Origin: Chlorobiota bacterium
GTDB taxonomy: Bacteria; Bacteroidota; Bacteroidia; Bacteroidales; JAADGE01
Reading direction: 5' to 3'
Length of the DNA stretch: 60,924 nt
Assembly: GCA_013152535.1 (NCBI GenBank)
Contig: JAADGE010000015.1
Coordinates: 1-60,924, forward strand
The notes beneath the pieces are model-generated. The model was not told where the DNA came from and searched no databases. It saw only the letters and a program-made list of their open reading frames with translations. Below are positions 27,648 to 37,538 of the stretch, in pieces. Every line of letters begins with the position of its first letter. Positions within the stretch are counted from its first letter, which is position 1. The translations under genes were made by a program, and so were the position numbers.

Positions 27648-30179
27648 TTATAACCACCTTACAACCGAGCAATCTTGACGATGTGCCAATAAAGGATGCT
27701 TCGGAAAAATACGAAAAGCATAATTAATACTTCCCGGTTTTGACGGTGTAAAATAAAACGAATAATAAATTAATGAACCCTCAACAGTTTCTCTTTGTAA
27801 TTCTATTATTTTTGATATTTTCAATTCACCCTCATCATTTGATTCACTGATAACCATTTCAACACCGACATCTTTCGATTTCAAACCGTTAATATTCAGT
27901 TTTATTCCTCCTTTATATGTTTGACCCGGGATTAAATATTTATTTGTTAATTCATTAACATCAAATTGCTCGGTTTTAATTTTTTTCCATTCGCTTGCTA
28001 TATTTTCTTTCCAATCTGCAATTTCTTTTGCCTTTTCAAAATTTTCTGATGATAAAACAGTATATCTTTCTTTTAATTTAAGATAAAAACGGTCTCTGTA
28101 ATCATTTATCATGCGTTCTGTCGTGAATTCAGAAGCAATTTCTGACATGCACTTCTTTATATATAAAATCCAATTTTCCGGTAAATCGTCGGAATCTCGT
28201 TTATAGTACAAAGGAATTATTTCATCTTCTAATATTCGATAAATTTGTTGTGCATCATATTCATTTTGAAGTTCATTATTTTTATAAGTATTGTATTGTG
28301 ATAAAGCCCAACCGGCATTTTTTTTGTATCCCTCAACCCACCAACCGTCTAATACACTGAAATTCAGCACTCCGTTCATAACAGCTTTCATGCCGCTTGT
28401 TCCTGATGCTTCAAGCGGACGTACAGGTGTATTGAGCCAAACATCAACACCTTTTACAAGTTCTTTCGCCAAGGTCATATTATAATTTTCCAAGAATAAA
28501 ATTTTCCCGATAAATTCCGGACGTTTAGAAATTTCTACAATTTGTTTAATAATTTCCTTTCCGCCTCCGTCTTTCGGATGTGATTTTCCGGCAAAAATAA
28601 ATTGAACAGGGAATTTAGGATTATTTACAATATCATTCAATCTGTCTAAATCATTAAATAGCAGATTTCCTCTTTTATATGTAGCAAATCTTCTTGCAAA
28701 GCCTATTGTAAGTGCATATTTATTAAAATTATTTTTAATTTGCACAATTTCTTTCGGATTTTCATTTCTGTTAATTCGCACGTTATCAATTACTTCACTA
28801 ATATAATCCGAAAGTTGTGTTTTTTGTTGTTGTCGGATTTTCCAGATTTCCTCATCTGAAATTTGATAGATTTTATTAAAATCAATTTTACCGTCTTTTC
28901 CTTTCAATTTTTCTTTCCAAATTGTTGAAGTCCACGTCGGATAATGAACGCCGTTAGTTACGTATCCTATGTGTAATTCCTCGGGAAAATAACCCGGCCA
29001 CATATGATTGAAAATTAATTTTCTGGAAACTTCCCTATGCAATTTGCTTACACCGTTAATTTCCTGAGATGTATTTGCCGCTAAAACACTCATTGAAAAT
29101 TTTTCGTCTTTATCAGCGTGATTTTCTTTACCGAGATTAATAAATTTATTCCAAGATATTCCTAATTTATTCGGATAATCTCCCATATATTGCATAAGTA
29201 AACTTTCAGTAAAAGCATCATGCCCTGCCGGCACGGGTGTGTGGGTTGTAAATAAATTTGAAGCTCTTACAATTTCTAATGCTTCATTAAAGAATAATTT
29301 TTCTGCCTGCATTAAGCATTTCAAACGTTCTACAACCGTAAAAGCTGCATGTCCTTCATTCAAATGATAAATATCTTTTTTAATTCCCATTCGGTTCAGG
29401 GCTTTTACACCTCCTATTCCGAGAATCATTTCCTGACGTAAGCGATTTTCATTATCTCCGCCGTATAAACGATAAGTAATTGCTTTATCTTCATCCGAAT
29501 TGTCATTTCTGTCGGTATCCAAAAGAAACAGCTTAACTCTCCCGACATTTATTTGCCAAATTTGAGCATAAACTTTTCGTCCTTCCATTTCTATTGCTAC
29601 CGTAATTGCTTCTCCGTTTTTGTCTTTGACAAGTTCTGCAGGAGTATCCATAAAACGTTGGGATTCATATATCTCATCCTGATATCCGTTTTGTGAAATT
29701 TGTTGTGTAAAATATCCTTGCCTGTAGAATAATCCGACAGCAGTCATATCATAACCGGAATCACTTGCCTGCTTTAAATAATCGCCTGCCAGAACGCCTA
29801 AACCGCCGGAATAAATTTTTAAAATCCCGGTTAAACCGTATTCCATACTGAAATATGCAACGGACGGTAAATCGGGGTTAAATGAAGTGTTTAAATAATT
29901 CTCGAAATCAGTAAAAACTTTCTCAAATTTTTTAATAAATTTTGTATCGTTTTGTAATTCTTTAAATCGTTCCTGCGTAATGGATTTTAACATTACGGCA
30001 GGATCGATACAATCACTGATTGCATCGTAATTACTTATGTATTTAAATAATTCAACAGCTTCATTATTCCACGACCACCAAATGTTACGAGAGAGTTCGT
30101 CAAGTTTTTTAAGTTTTCCTGTATAATGCGGTTGTATGCTGACTGTGTGCCAATTAGGTAAGTTTTTTATTGTATTCAT
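27648..30179 (-). CDS. glgP: Alpha-glucan (glycogen) phosphorylase
   Basis: 843 residues. Releases glucose 1-phosphate from glycogen-type glucans using phosphate and PLP. The N-terminal segment WHTVSIQPHYTGKLKKLDEL with NIWWSWN is the DUF3417 region of the short phosphorylase class. AYFSMEYGLTGILKIYSGGL follows. The PLP lysine is in SGTSGMKAVMNGVLNFSVLD around residue 600. The last 130 or so residues form an extra beta-rich tail (TYKGGIKLNINGLKSKDVG) found in Bacteroidota homologues. Convergent with lpxA. Together with the synthase at 21722 it indicates glycogen storage. Confidence 0.93.
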   Translation of the reverse strand: MNTIKNLPNWHTVSIQPHYTGKLKKLDELSRNIWWSWNNEAVELFKYISNYDAISDCIDPAVMLKSITQERFKELQNDTKFIKKFEKVFTDFENYLNTSFNPDLPSVAYFSMEYGLTGILKIYSGGLGVLAGDYLKQASDSGYDMTAVGLFYRQGYFTQQISQNGYQDEIYESQRFMDTPAELVKDKNGEAITVAIEMEGRKVYAQIWQINVGRVKLFLLDTDRNDNSDEDKAITYRLYGGDNENRLRQEMILGIGGVKALNRMGIKKDIYHLNEGHAAFTVVERLKCLMQAEKLFFNEALEIVRASNLFTTHTPVPAGHDAFTESLLMQYMGDYPNKLGISWNKFINLGKENHADKDEKFSMSVLAANTSQEINGVSKLHREVSRKLIFNHMWPGYFPEELHIGYVTNGVHYPTWTSTIWKEKLKGKDGKIDFNKIYQISDEEIWKIRQQQKTQLSDYISEVIDNVRINRNENPKEIVQIKNNFNKYALTIGFARRFATYKRGNLLFNDLDRLNDIVNNPKFPVQFIFAGKSHPKDGGGKEIIKQIVEISKRPEFIGKILFLENYNMTLAKELVKGVDVWLNTPVRPLEASGTSGMKAVMNGVLNFSVLDGWWVEGYKKNAGWALSQYNTYKNNELQNEYDAQQIYRILEDEIIPLYYKRDSDDLPENWILYIKKCMSEIASEFTTERMINDYRDRFYLKLKERYTVLSSENFEKAKEIADWKENIASEWKKIKTEQFDVNELTNKYLIPGQTYKGGIKLNINGLKSKDVGVEMVISESNDEGELKISKIIELQRETVEGSLIYYSFYFTPSKPGSINYAFRIFPKHPLLAHRQDCSVVRWL

Positions 30180-30260
30180 ATTGTAATTTGTATTTTTTAA
30201 AGGCGATAAAAATAAAGTTAAATGTAATACAAGCAGAAAGCACTTCGATAAATGAGTGCC

Positions 30261-30650
30261 TTATTGATTTAATTTTTTACTGTCGTCAATAATTGCTTTG
30301 GTGTCAAAAATTGTGTAAATTAAATACATCAGTAATAATGTGATTACAAAGGCATTTTTATTTCCTGCTTCCGCAGAAATAACGATTCCGACAAACCCGG
30401 CATAAATAATGAGTTTGAGCATAAAACTTAACATAAATACTACATTAAATTTTGCCAGTGATTTTTTAGAGGCTTTCAGGAGTTGTATATATATAATTGT
30501 AGAAATAATCGGAAACAGAATAAGTAAAAACGGGAATGCTTCAAAATATAAATTTTCAAATAATAAAGTGAATGTTGCAATACCGATTACAGCTATAATA
30601 ACTGTTAAAATAACTATTTTAATAATAAAATTTCGTATAAGTTTTTTCAT
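30261..30650 (-). CDS. Small four-helix membrane protein next to atpZ
   Basis: About 129 residues from the ATG at 30650; the frame opens at 30707 but the upstream part overlaps the gap after atpZ and has no family support. Four hydrophobic segments are visible (about 8-28, 34-54, 66-90 and 98-118), a layout like AtpI. It follows atpZ by 19 bases on the same strand, the position of an AtpI-like protein in Bacteroidota ATP synthase operons. AtpB is not found after it; glgP follows instead. Function inferred from position only. Confidence 0.6.
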   Translation of the reverse strand: MKKLIRNFIIKIVILTVIIAVIGIATFTLLFENLYFEAFPFLLILFPIISTIIYIQLLKASKKSLAKFNVVFMLSFMLKLIIYAGFVGIVISAEAGNKNAFVITLLLMYLIYTIFDTKAIIDDSKKLNQ

Positions 30651-30669
30651 ATCAAAATTATTATACTTT

Positions 30670-30915
30670 TTATTTAATAAAATCTTTAACAGCGATATAA
30701 ATTGCAATTATTACAGAAAGAACAGAGAAAATAAGAGTCAGAATGTGATTTTCAAAATTAAAAAAAGCATCTGCCTTGTATCCTCCCCAAGTTCCGAGAA
30801 ATATTACGGCAGCCATTTGGAATGCCAAACCGGAATATCGGGAATAGTTTTTTAAAGATTTATTTAAGTCGTTTTTATTTTTTTTCGACTTTTTTAAATT
30901 CTTCTTGTATTGCAT
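30670..30915 (-). CDS. atpZ: AtpZ/AtpI family protein
   Basis: 81 residues with a charged N-terminus and two membrane helices: SGLAFQMAAVIFLGTWGGYK and a second segment rich in Ile/Val near residues 58-77. The G-x-W-G-G-Y-K-x-D pattern marks the AtpZ/AtpI family, which assists ATP synthase c-ring assembly or ion supply. Its start overlaps the end of the bactofilin gene by 41 bases, so translation is probably coupled. The ATP synthase a, b and c subunit genes are not nearby, so this module is detached from its usual operon. Confidence 0.85.
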   Translation of the reverse strand: MQYKKNLKKSKKNKNDLNKSLKNYSRYSGLAFQMAAVIFLGTWGGYKADAFFNFENHILTLIFSVLSVIIAIYIAVKDFIK

Positions 30916-31270
30916 GTTTTATTCCGTCCATTTTGCACGAACCGTTAAAAATTGCACCGGGTTCAATTATTAATTTTTTGGTTGAAATTTCGCCGGTATA
31001 ATTTGCTGATGCTTTTAAAGTTAAACTGTTTGAAATAATCAGTTTTCCGTTAACGGTTCCTGATATATCACAGAAAGAACAGTGAATATCACCTGTAACG
31101 CTGCCGGAATTGCCTATAATTACTTTTCCTTTAACCTTGATATTTCCTGTTACAGAACCTTCTATTCTGATGTCTCCTTCAGAATCAATATTTCCGTTAA
31201 TAATTGTACCGTTTCTAAGTAAATTTGTTGCTCCCGGATCTGCCATAATTATGTTGTTATTTTTTTTCAT
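30875..31270 (-). CDS. Bactofilin (polymer-forming cytoskeletal protein)
   Basis: About 131 residues. A central right-handed beta-helix is visible as short repeats: GTIINGNIDSEGDIRIEGSV, TGNIKVKGKVIIG, GSVTGDIHCSFCDISGTVNG, LIISNSLTLKASANYTGEIS. Bactofilins polymerise on the inner membrane and organise cell-wall and shape functions. I take the ATG at 31270; one six codons earlier (31288) and another at codon 9 are possible. The gene opens the bactofilin-atpZ-membrane protein run. A TAAATTTG box lies just upstream on the minus strand. Confidence 0.85.
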   Translation of the reverse strand: MKKNNNIIMADPGATNLLRNGTIINGNIDSEGDIRIEGSVTGNIKVKGKVIIGNSGSVTGDIHCSFCDISGTVNGKLIISNSLTLKASANYTGEISTKKLIIEPGAIFNGSCKMDGIKHAIQEEFKKVEKK

Positions 31271-31381
31271 AAGATTAATATTATACAAATTTAAGTCGAA
31301 AAGTTTAAATTTTCACAACTTAAAAATAGATTTCCTGATAATTTTAACGGTTACTTTGTCATTTTATTTTATTTAGTAACA

Positions 31382-32725
31382 TTACGGTTGTTTCATTTCA
31401 AAAGTTTCCATAAATTTAGTTGTGTAATTTCCGTCAATAAACCGTTGATCTGAAACTAATTGGGCGTGAAAAGGTATGGTTGTTTTTACTCCTTCAATTA
31501 TAAATTCATCCAAAGCACGTTTCATTTTTTTCAAAGCTTCTTCTCGGGTTCTTGCCGTAATAATTAATTTTGCAATCATCGAATCATAATTCGGCGGAAT
31601 TGTATAGCCTGTATATACATGAGTATCAACTCTTACTCCGTGTCCGCCGGGAATATGTAAATTCGTAATTTTTCCCGGTGAAGGTCTGAAATCGTTATAA
31701 GGATCTTCAGCATTTATCCGACACTCTATTGAATGTAATTTAGGCAAATAATTTTTTCCGCTGATTTTAGCACCGTCTGCAATTTTTATTTGTTCTTTTA
31801 TTAAATCAAAATTAATAACTTCTTCAGTAATGGGATGTTCAACCTGAATTCTGGTATTCATTTCCATAAAATAGAACTCTCGTTTATCATTAACTAAAAA
31901 CTCAACGGTTCCGACACCTTCATATTTAATAGATTCAGCAGCGAGAACAGCCGCAGTACCCATTTTTTGTCTGAGTTCGTCAGTCATAAAAGGAGAAGGC
32001 GTTTCTTCAGCTAATTTTTGATGGCGTCTTTGTATAGAGCAATCGCGTTCAGATAAATGTGCTGCTTTTCCGTATTGATCTCCGACAATTTGAATTTCAA
32101 TATGATGCGGATTGTCTACAAATTTTTCCATATATAATCCGTCATTACCAAAAGATGCAGCAGATTCTTGTTTTGCAGAGTCCCATTTTTCCTGAAATTC
32201 TTCTTCTTTATAAACAATTCTCATTCCTTTTCCTCCTCCGCCGGCAGTAGCTTTAAGCATAATAGGATAGGTTATTTCTTTTGCTAATTTTTTTCCTTCT
32301 TTAACAGATTTTACAATATCTTTAGAGCCGGGGACAACAGGTACTCCGGCTTTTCGCATATTTTTTTTTGCAGTGGCTTTATCACCCATCATATTAATCA
32401 TATCAGCCGAAGGACCGATAAATTTAATATCATGTTTTCTGCAAATTTCTGAGAATTTTGCATTTTCTGCTAAAAAACCGTATCCGGGGTGAATGGCATC
32501 AGCATTTGTTATTTGTGCTGCTGCAATTATTTTCGGAATTTCGAGATATGATTGATTGCTAGGAGGCGGTCCGATACATACAGCTTCATCAGCAAAACGA
32601 ACATGTAAACTTTCTTTATCGGCTGTTGAATAAACTGCTACAGTTTTGATTCCCATCTCTTTACAAGTACGAATGATACGTAATGCAATTTCTCCTCTGT
32701 TTGCAATAAGAATTTTTTTAAACAT
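31382..32725 (-). CDS. accC: Acetyl-CoA carboxylase, biotin carboxylase subunit
   Basis: 447 residues. Carboxylates biotin on AccB using ATP and bicarbonate, the first half of malonyl-CoA formation (or of propionyl-CoA carboxylation). Starts with the biotin carboxylase N-domain ([20 protein letters not shown]). The ATP-grasp glycine loop is [14 protein letters not shown] near 160-172. Catalytic residues lie in [15 protein letters not shown] near 289-303. Order fabH-accB-accC on one strand; 43 bases after accB. Confidence 0.95.
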   Translation of the reverse strand: MFKKILIANRGEIALRIIRTCKEMGIKTVAVYSTADKESLHVRFADEAVCIGPPPSNQSYLEIPKIIAAAQITNADAIHPGYGFLAENAKFSEICRKHDIKFIGPSADMINMMGDKATAKKNMRKAGVPVVPGSKDIVKSVKEGKKLAKEITYPIMLKATAGGGGKGMRIVYKEEEFQEKWDSAKQESAASFGNDGLYMEKFVDNPHHIEIQIVGDQYGKAAHLSERDCSIQRRHQKLAEETPSPFMTDELRQKMGTAAVLAAESIKYEGVGTVEFLVNDKREFYFMEMNTRIQVEHPITEEVINFDLIKEQIKIADGAKISGKNYLPKLHSIECRINAEDPYNDFRPSPGKITNLHIPGGHGVRVDTHVYTGYTIPPNYDSMIAKLIITARTREEALKKMKRALDEFIIEGVKTTIPFHAQLVSDQRFIDGNYTTKFMETFEMKQP

Positions 32726-32768
32726 AAAAATGAATTTAATTTAATAAAATCTGAAAATTAAATAGAAT

Positions 32769-33281
32769 TTAACTGGGGTCAACTAAAAATAATGCTTGTT
32801 CAAACTCAACCGGACTGGAATCATCAACCAAAATTTTAACAATTTTGCCGGAAACTTCAGCTTCTATTTCATTAAATAATTTCATAGCTTCTATAATACA
32901 AACAACGGTATTTTCATTTACATTATCACCAACATTTATAAAAGGAGCTTTATCCGGTGACGGTTTTCTGTAAAAAGTGCCTACCATTGGTGATTTAATT
33001 GTAATATAATTGTCATCTTCAGATTTTTTTTCTTCTGTATTTTTTTCAACAGGAGTTTGAACTTGAGTTTGAAGGTTTTGCATTGGCGGTTGTATCATTG
33101 TACCTGCAGCAAAAGGAGTTTGAACCGGAATTTGTTGTATAATTGTTTCGGTATGTGTTCCTGAATTTCCTTTGGCTCCGACTTTTACGGTTAATTTCAT
33201 TTCATCGGTTTTAACCTCTACTTCACTTACACCTGATTTTGCAACTGATTTGATAAAATCTTTTAATTCTTTATAGTCCAT
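32769..33281 (-). CDS. accB: Biotin carboxyl carrier protein
   Basis: 170 residues. The N-terminal part (MDYKELKDFIKSVAKSGVSE) is the AccB oligomer helix. A Pro/Gln/Thr-rich mobile linker (about 40-90) follows. The C-terminal biotinyl domain ends with IIEAMKLFNEIEAEVSG, where Lys134 in EAMKL accepts biotin. The thumb segment SPMVGTFYRKPSPDKAPF marks the AccB type rather than other carboxylases. Sits between fabH and accC. Confidence 0.95.
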   Translation of the reverse strand: MDYKELKDFIKSVAKSGVSEVEVKTDEMKLTVKVGAKGNSGTHTETIIQQIPVQTPFAAGTMIQPPMQNLQTQVQTPVEKNTEEKKSEDDNYITIKSPMVGTFYRKPSPDKAPFINVGDNVNENTVVCIIEAMKLFNEIEAEVSGKIVKILVDDSSPVEFEQALFLVDPS

Positions 33282-33393
33282 AAGAATATATTTTTGTTAA
33301 ATTTTCGTAAATATATTTAAATATCTTTTTTAAAATTGTATTTACACGTTAAAAAATGTTAAAACAAACTTGTTGATTTGATATTAAATTTGA

Positions 33394-34395
33394 TTATTTT
33401 GGGGTGCCATATGCCCATTTTAAATAAACAGCACCCCACGTAAATCCTGCACCGAAAGTTGAAAAAATTAATTTATCACCTTTTTTGAGTTTCTTTTCCC
33501 ATTCCCATAGTAACAAAGGCAGTGTTCCGTCAGTAGTATTTCCGTATTTTTCGATATTGATCATTACTTTTTCCGGGGCTAAGTTCATTCGATGTGCTGT
33601 TGCTGTAACAATTCGCATATTTGCCTGATGCGGTACAAGCCAAGCTAAATCATCGGAAGAAATATTATGTTTTTTCATCATTTCTACAGAAACATCTGCC
33701 ATTCCTTTTACGGCAGCTTTAAATACGGCTTGTCCTTCCTGATAAATATAATGCTCACGAGCATCTACGGTTTTATGTGTCGGAGGTTTAACAGATCCGC
33801 CGGCTTTTTGGTGTAAATGTTTTCTTCCTGATCCGTCAACATGCAGTATTTCATCTATTAAACCAACGGCTTCTTCAGTAGGTTCAAAAAGAAGTGCTCC
33901 GGCTCCGTCTCCGAAAATCGGACTTATCGAACGATCTTCATAATCAACGATTGACGACATTTTGTCGGCACCGACTAATATAACTTTTTTATACTGTCCT
34001 GATTGAATGAATTTTGCTGCTGTTGACATTCCGAAAAGAAATCCGGAGCATCCGGCATTCATATCAAAACTATGAGCATTTTTTATTCCGACTTTGTCAC
34101 TTATAATATTTGAAGTTGCCGGGAAAAGCATATCCGGAGTAACTGTGGTGCATATTAACAAATCGATTTCATCGGCAGAAGTTCCGGTTTTTTTAAGAAG
34201 TTTTTTTACGGCTTCTGCACCCATATCGGATGTTCCTTTATTTTCTCCTTTTAAAATTCGACGCTCTTTAATTCCTATTCTGGTCATAATCCATTCATCG
34301 GATGTATCAACCATTTGAGACAACTCTTCATTCGTAAGAATATAATCCGGAACATATCCTGCGACACCCGTTATTGCTGCATTAGTTTTTCCCAT
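33394..34395 (-). CDS. fabH: Beta-ketoacyl-ACP synthase III
   Basis: 333 residues. Starts fatty acid chains by condensing an acyl-CoA with malonyl-ACP. Catalytic Cys116 in SFDMNAGCSGFLFG, His in LVPHQANMRI (about 255) and Asn in IEKYGNTTDGTLPL (about 285). The usual YGNTSA is YGNTTD here, outside the catalytic residues. GVAGYVPDYILTNEEL is the typical opening. First of the fabH-accB-accC run. plsX, often found between rpmF and fabH, is missing; a terminator hairpin lies there. Confidence 0.95.
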   Translation of the reverse strand: MGKTNAAITGVAGYVPDYILTNEELSQMVDTSDEWIMTRIGIKERRILKGENKGTSDMGAEAVKKLLKKTGTSADEIDLLICTTVTPDMLFPATSNIISDKVGIKNAHSFDMNAGCSGFLFGMSTAAKFIQSGQYKKVILVGADKMSSIVDYEDRSISPIFGDGAGALLFEPTEEAVGLIDEILHVDGSGRKHLHQKAGGSVKPPTHKTVDAREHYIYQEGQAVFKAAVKGMADVSVEMMKKHNISSDDLAWLVPHQANMRIVTATAHRMNLAPEKVMINIEKYGNTTDGTLPLLLWEWEKKLKKGDKLIFSTFGAGFTWGAVYLKWAYGTPK

Positions 34396-34516
34396 TTTAT
34401 TTTTTTAATTACAAATAAGTTGCGAAAATAAATTTAAGTTTAAAGTTTGCAAAATAAAATCAATTAAATTACGTTTTCAGAACAGTGATAAAATAATTAT
34501 AATTGACTTCATACAC

Positions 34517-34549
34517 AAAAACCGGTATTGAAACAGATACCGGTTTTTA
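34517..34549. terminator. Bidirectional-looking terminator between rpmF and fabH
   Basis: AAAACCGGTAT (34517-34527) pairs perfectly with ATACCGGTTTT (34537-34547) around a 9-base loop. T tracts are available on both strands. On the minus strand it ends the DUF177-rpmF transcript before fabH. Confidence 0.75.
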
Positions 34550-34592
34550 ATGTTATACATTGAACCCCATTGTGTTATTGGATAAATACTTT

Positions 34593-34778
34593 TTATAAAG
34601 TATTTTCAGTCTCAATTGCTAATTTACCTCTGTAATGTCCGCATTCCGGGCATACTGTATGGTATCTTACGGTTGCACCGCAATTTGAACATTTTGCCAA
34701 TTGCAGTGTTACAGCTTTTATGTGAGTCCTTCTTTTATCTCTTCGTTGTTTAGATATTTTTCTTTTAGGATGTGCCAT
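34593..34778 (-). CDS. rpmF: 50S ribosomal protein L32
   Basis: 61 residues. Starts AHPKRKISKQRRDKRRTH, the conserved basic L32 head. A zinc ribbon uses Cys30, Cys33, Cys43 and Cys46 (CSNCG and CPECG), so this is the zinc-binding (C+) form. It follows the DUF177 gene by 28 bases in the classic yceD-rpmF order. Confidence 0.95.
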   Translation of the reverse strand: MAHPKRKISKQRRDKRRTHIKAVTLQLAKCSNCGATVRYHTVCPECGHYRGKLAIETENTL

Positions 34779-34806
34779 TGTTCCCTGTTTTTTTTATGTT
34801 GTAAAT

Positions 34807-35328
34807 CTAATTATATAAACTTTTTAATTTATCCCATCTGGGATCTGTTATTTCTGTTTCTTCGTATGTTGAATATTCTTCAATTTTTTTAATCATTTCT
34901 TTATTGCAAGTCGATTTACCGTTTTTATCCTTCGGATGAATTTTTTTATACGGTAAACTTAAATGCAAATAATCATAAATATGTTTATCAAGAACAATTT
35001 CGCTTGCTTTATTGCTGATTGTTATTCTGTTGTCAGCATCTGACAAGTCTGAATTATTATCTCCGAAATCTGCAAAAAGAACTGTTTCGTAATTTATCGG
35101 AGAATTAAAAAAATCCAAACATCTGTCGCATTGCAACTCTGCTTTTCCTGATAAATAAATATTAAATCTCAGTAAATCTTTCGTAATTAACATTTCAACT
35201 TCAGCAAGAACTTTTGCCTCTTTTATTTCAGATTCAGGATATTTTTTAAAGAACGTTTCATTAATGTTAAATTTAAAATTGTACGTTCCTTCCTTTAATC
35301 CTCTGAACTTTATCTTAAATTGATCCAT
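34807..35328 (-). CDS. DUF177 (YceD family) protein
   Basis: 173 residues. The conserved core is AELQCDRCLDFF, with the Cys67-x2-Cys70 pair, followed by an acidic stretch (FADFGDNNSDLSDADNR) and the C-terminal HPKDKNGKSTCNKEMIKKIE. YceD proteins are linked to ribosomal RNA metabolism and almost always precede rpmF, as here. First gene of this short operon, divergent from NHL2. Confidence 0.88.
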   Translation of the reverse strand: MDQFKIKFRGLKEGTYNFKFNINETFFKKYPESEIKEAKVLAEVEMLITKDLLRFNIYLSGKAELQCDRCLDFFNSPINYETVLFADFGDNNSDLSDADNRITISNKASEIVLDKHIYDYLHLSLPYKKIHPKDKNGKSTCNKEMIKKIEEYSTYEETEITDPRWDKLKSLYN

Positions 35329-35527
35329 GTTCTTCGATAAAACGAGCAGGCAAAATTACACTTTTTTTTAAAATAAAAAACTATGGCGGTAATTTTTTAT
35401 TTAACGGAAGATTCAACCGGTAAATGCAACTTTTTGGTTTTAATTATTTCGTTTGCTTTTTTAACATTAAAAATGAACTAATTGTGATATGTAAATATGT
35501 ATTTGTCTTTAGTTTTAATGATAATTA

Positions 35528-35543
35528 TTGGTTCGGAATTTGT
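35528..35543 (+). promoter_or_regulatory. Sigma54-like promoter of NHL2-MHC2 (site B)
   Basis: TTGGTTCGGAATTTGT: GG, exactly 10 bases, GT. The -12 G lies 61 bases before the NHL2 ATG, identical to site A. I found no copy of the paired operator upstream. The rest of the 35329-35602 gap shows nothing clear. Confidence 0.5.
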
Positions 35544-35602
35544 AGTAATTCTGTTAACTTTTCCTGTAAAAAATAAACTTTAATAAATGCAAGTTTATAA
35601 AA

Positions 35603-37516
35603 ATGAAATCAATTTTTAAATTAATTCTTTGTATTCTTTTCGTTGTTCAAATTTTTAATATCAGCACAGCACAAAATAATTCTGATGATATTATTCATAC
35701 GGCTCATATCACTGATAATTTAATAAGTCCTGTAAGGATGACTCTTGATTTTGATGATAATCTTTATATTACGGACAATAAGCAAAATTGTATTATTAAA
35801 TATGATTCTTCAGGTAATTTTATTGAAAAATTATTACTTCCTTTTACACCGGTTTCAGTTGTTGCAGACAAAACCGGATGTCTTTATATCGGTGCAAAAA
35901 ATACAGGAAATATATTTAAAAGAGATATTGAAGGAAATATTTCCCTGTTTTATAAAGGCTGCGGTTTTCCGTCTTCCTTAGAATTCAATCCTGCCGGTTT
36001 GCTGTATGTTGCTGACAGTAAGTTTCATAATATCACAGTATTGAATATGGAGGCAAAAGTTATAAAACAGTTCGGCAGCGGAATCTTGATTTATCCCACA
36101 AGTATTGCATATGACAGCAGAAATGAAAGAATTCTTATCGGAGAACATGGTGGTTTAGGTACCGGATTTAAGCCGGTATGTAAAATATGGGTATTTGATT
36201 TATCAGGAAATTTACTTAGCAGTTTTGGTTCCTACGGGAATAAGAACGGTGAATTTTATCGAATAACAGATGTAAGTATCGGAAAGTGCGGCAACATATA
36301 TGTATGTGATTCATACCAAGGGACTATAAGTATTTTTGATGAAAATTTTGGGTTTATAACAAAATTCGGAACATACGGAAATAATCCCGGAGAATTGAAT
36401 GTGCCGATTGATATTGAATTTGATTCAAATGAGAATATATTTATCAGTTCAATAAATAACGGTGCTGTTGAGGTGTTTAACGTAACAGATACGTTGCCGA
36501 CTTCGAATATAATCTCTTCTGATTCGGTTCTGTGTCCCGGCAAACAAAAAGGAATTAAATTTTCTTTTACAGGAACACCGCCTTGGAATTTTACCTACAT
36601 ACTAAACGGAGAGAATCCCGTGGCATTAACAGCTGATAAAAGTCCGTACATTCTCAGCGTATCGAAACCCGGTATTTATCAGGTAACACAATTGTCCGAT
36701 GCAAATTTCTCAGGAACTTGTTTTTCCGGTGCAGCCGTTATTTCTGAATATAATCCGCCGGTATCGGTTGATATTTCAACACAAACACCTTCTGTTTGCC
36801 GAGAAGATACGGCAATTATAAAATTTGATTTAAACGGAACACCGCCTTGGAATTTGTTTTATAGTGTTAATTCCAATAATATTCAGGATATTACAACAGA
36901 GGAAACGCCGTACTTTTTATATACACAAGAAGCAGGGAAATATCAAATAACTTATTTTTCAGATAAATATTGTGAATCGGAGAATTTAGGAAGTGTGGAT
37001 ATTTCTGTATCTGAAGAAACTCTGCCTGATTTTGATTCCGATATAAATGGCTTAACGGTTACTTTTATAAATACGTCCGGTTTTGCAGATTCATATTTTT
37101 GGGATTTTGGTGACGGTACTTCAAGTTTTGAAACTAACCCTTCGCATATATTTGAAAATGAGGGTTCTTATTTGGTAAATCTAACAGCTTCAAATATAGC
37201 TTGCGGAGACAACAGTATCAAAAAATCAATAACACTTACAAGTTTATCGAATAATGAACTGAAAAACCCTGTGTTTTTTAAAGTTTATCCGAATCCGTCT
37301 GACGGAAAATTTACTTTAGCGATTCATAATCCGGCTAAATTTAATGTAACTCTTGAAGTTGTTTCTATGACGGGAAAAATTGTTTGTGCTGATTTATTGC
37401 ATGGTACCGACATTGTAAAACAGATTGATTTAAGAAATCTTTCCAAAGGAATTTATACCGTTAGAATAACGTCTGATAAATTTACGAAAACACTAAAATT
37501 AGTATTAAGTAATTAA
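35603..37516 (+). CDS. NHL beta-propeller protein with PKD domain and T9SS sorting domain (NHL2)
   Basis: 637 residues, a full-length paralogue of NHL1. Signal peptide (about 1-23), NHL propeller (about 38-290; for example QNCIIKYDSSGNF and YGNKNGEFYRITDVSIGKCG). Two Ig-like repeats carry GTPPWNFTY and GTPPWNLFY. A PKD domain (SYFWDFGDGTSSFETNPSH) follows, then a T9SS type A tail beginning KVYPNPSDGKFTLAI. The protein is expected at the cell surface. MHC2 follows after 22 bases. The strict NHL-then-MHC order in both cassettes suggests a physical partnership. Confidence 0.9.
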   Translation: MKSIFKLILCILFVVQIFNISTAQNNSDDIIHTAHITDNLISPVRMTLDFDDNLYITDNKQNCIIKYDSSGNFIEKLLLPFTPVSVVADKTGCLYIGAKNTGNIFKRDIEGNISLFYKGCGFPSSLEFNPAGLLYVADSKFHNITVLNMEAKVIKQFGSGILIYPTSIAYDSRNERILIGEHGGLGTGFKPVCKIWVFDLSGNLLSSFGSYGNKNGEFYRITDVSIGKCGNIYVCDSYQGTISIFDENFGFITKFGTYGNNPGELNVPIDIEFDSNENIFISSINNGAVEVFNVTDTLPTSNIISSDSVLCPGKQKGIKFSFTGTPPWNFTYILNGENPVALTADKSPYILSVSKPGIYQVTQLSDANFSGTCFSGAAVISEYNPPVSVDISTQTPSVCREDTAIIKFDLNGTPPWNLFYSVNSNNIQDITTEETPYFLYTQEAGKYQITYFSDKYCESENLGSVDISVSEETLPDFDSDINGLTVTFINTSGFADSYFWDFGDGTSSFETNPSHIFENEGSYLVNLTASNIACGDNSIKKSITLTSLSNNELKNPVFFKVYPNPSDGKFTLAIHNPAKFNVTLEVVSMTGKIVCADLLHGTDIVKQIDLRNLSKGIYTVRITSDKFTKTLKLVLSN

Positions 37517-37538
37517 TTGTAAATTAAGGGAATATAAA

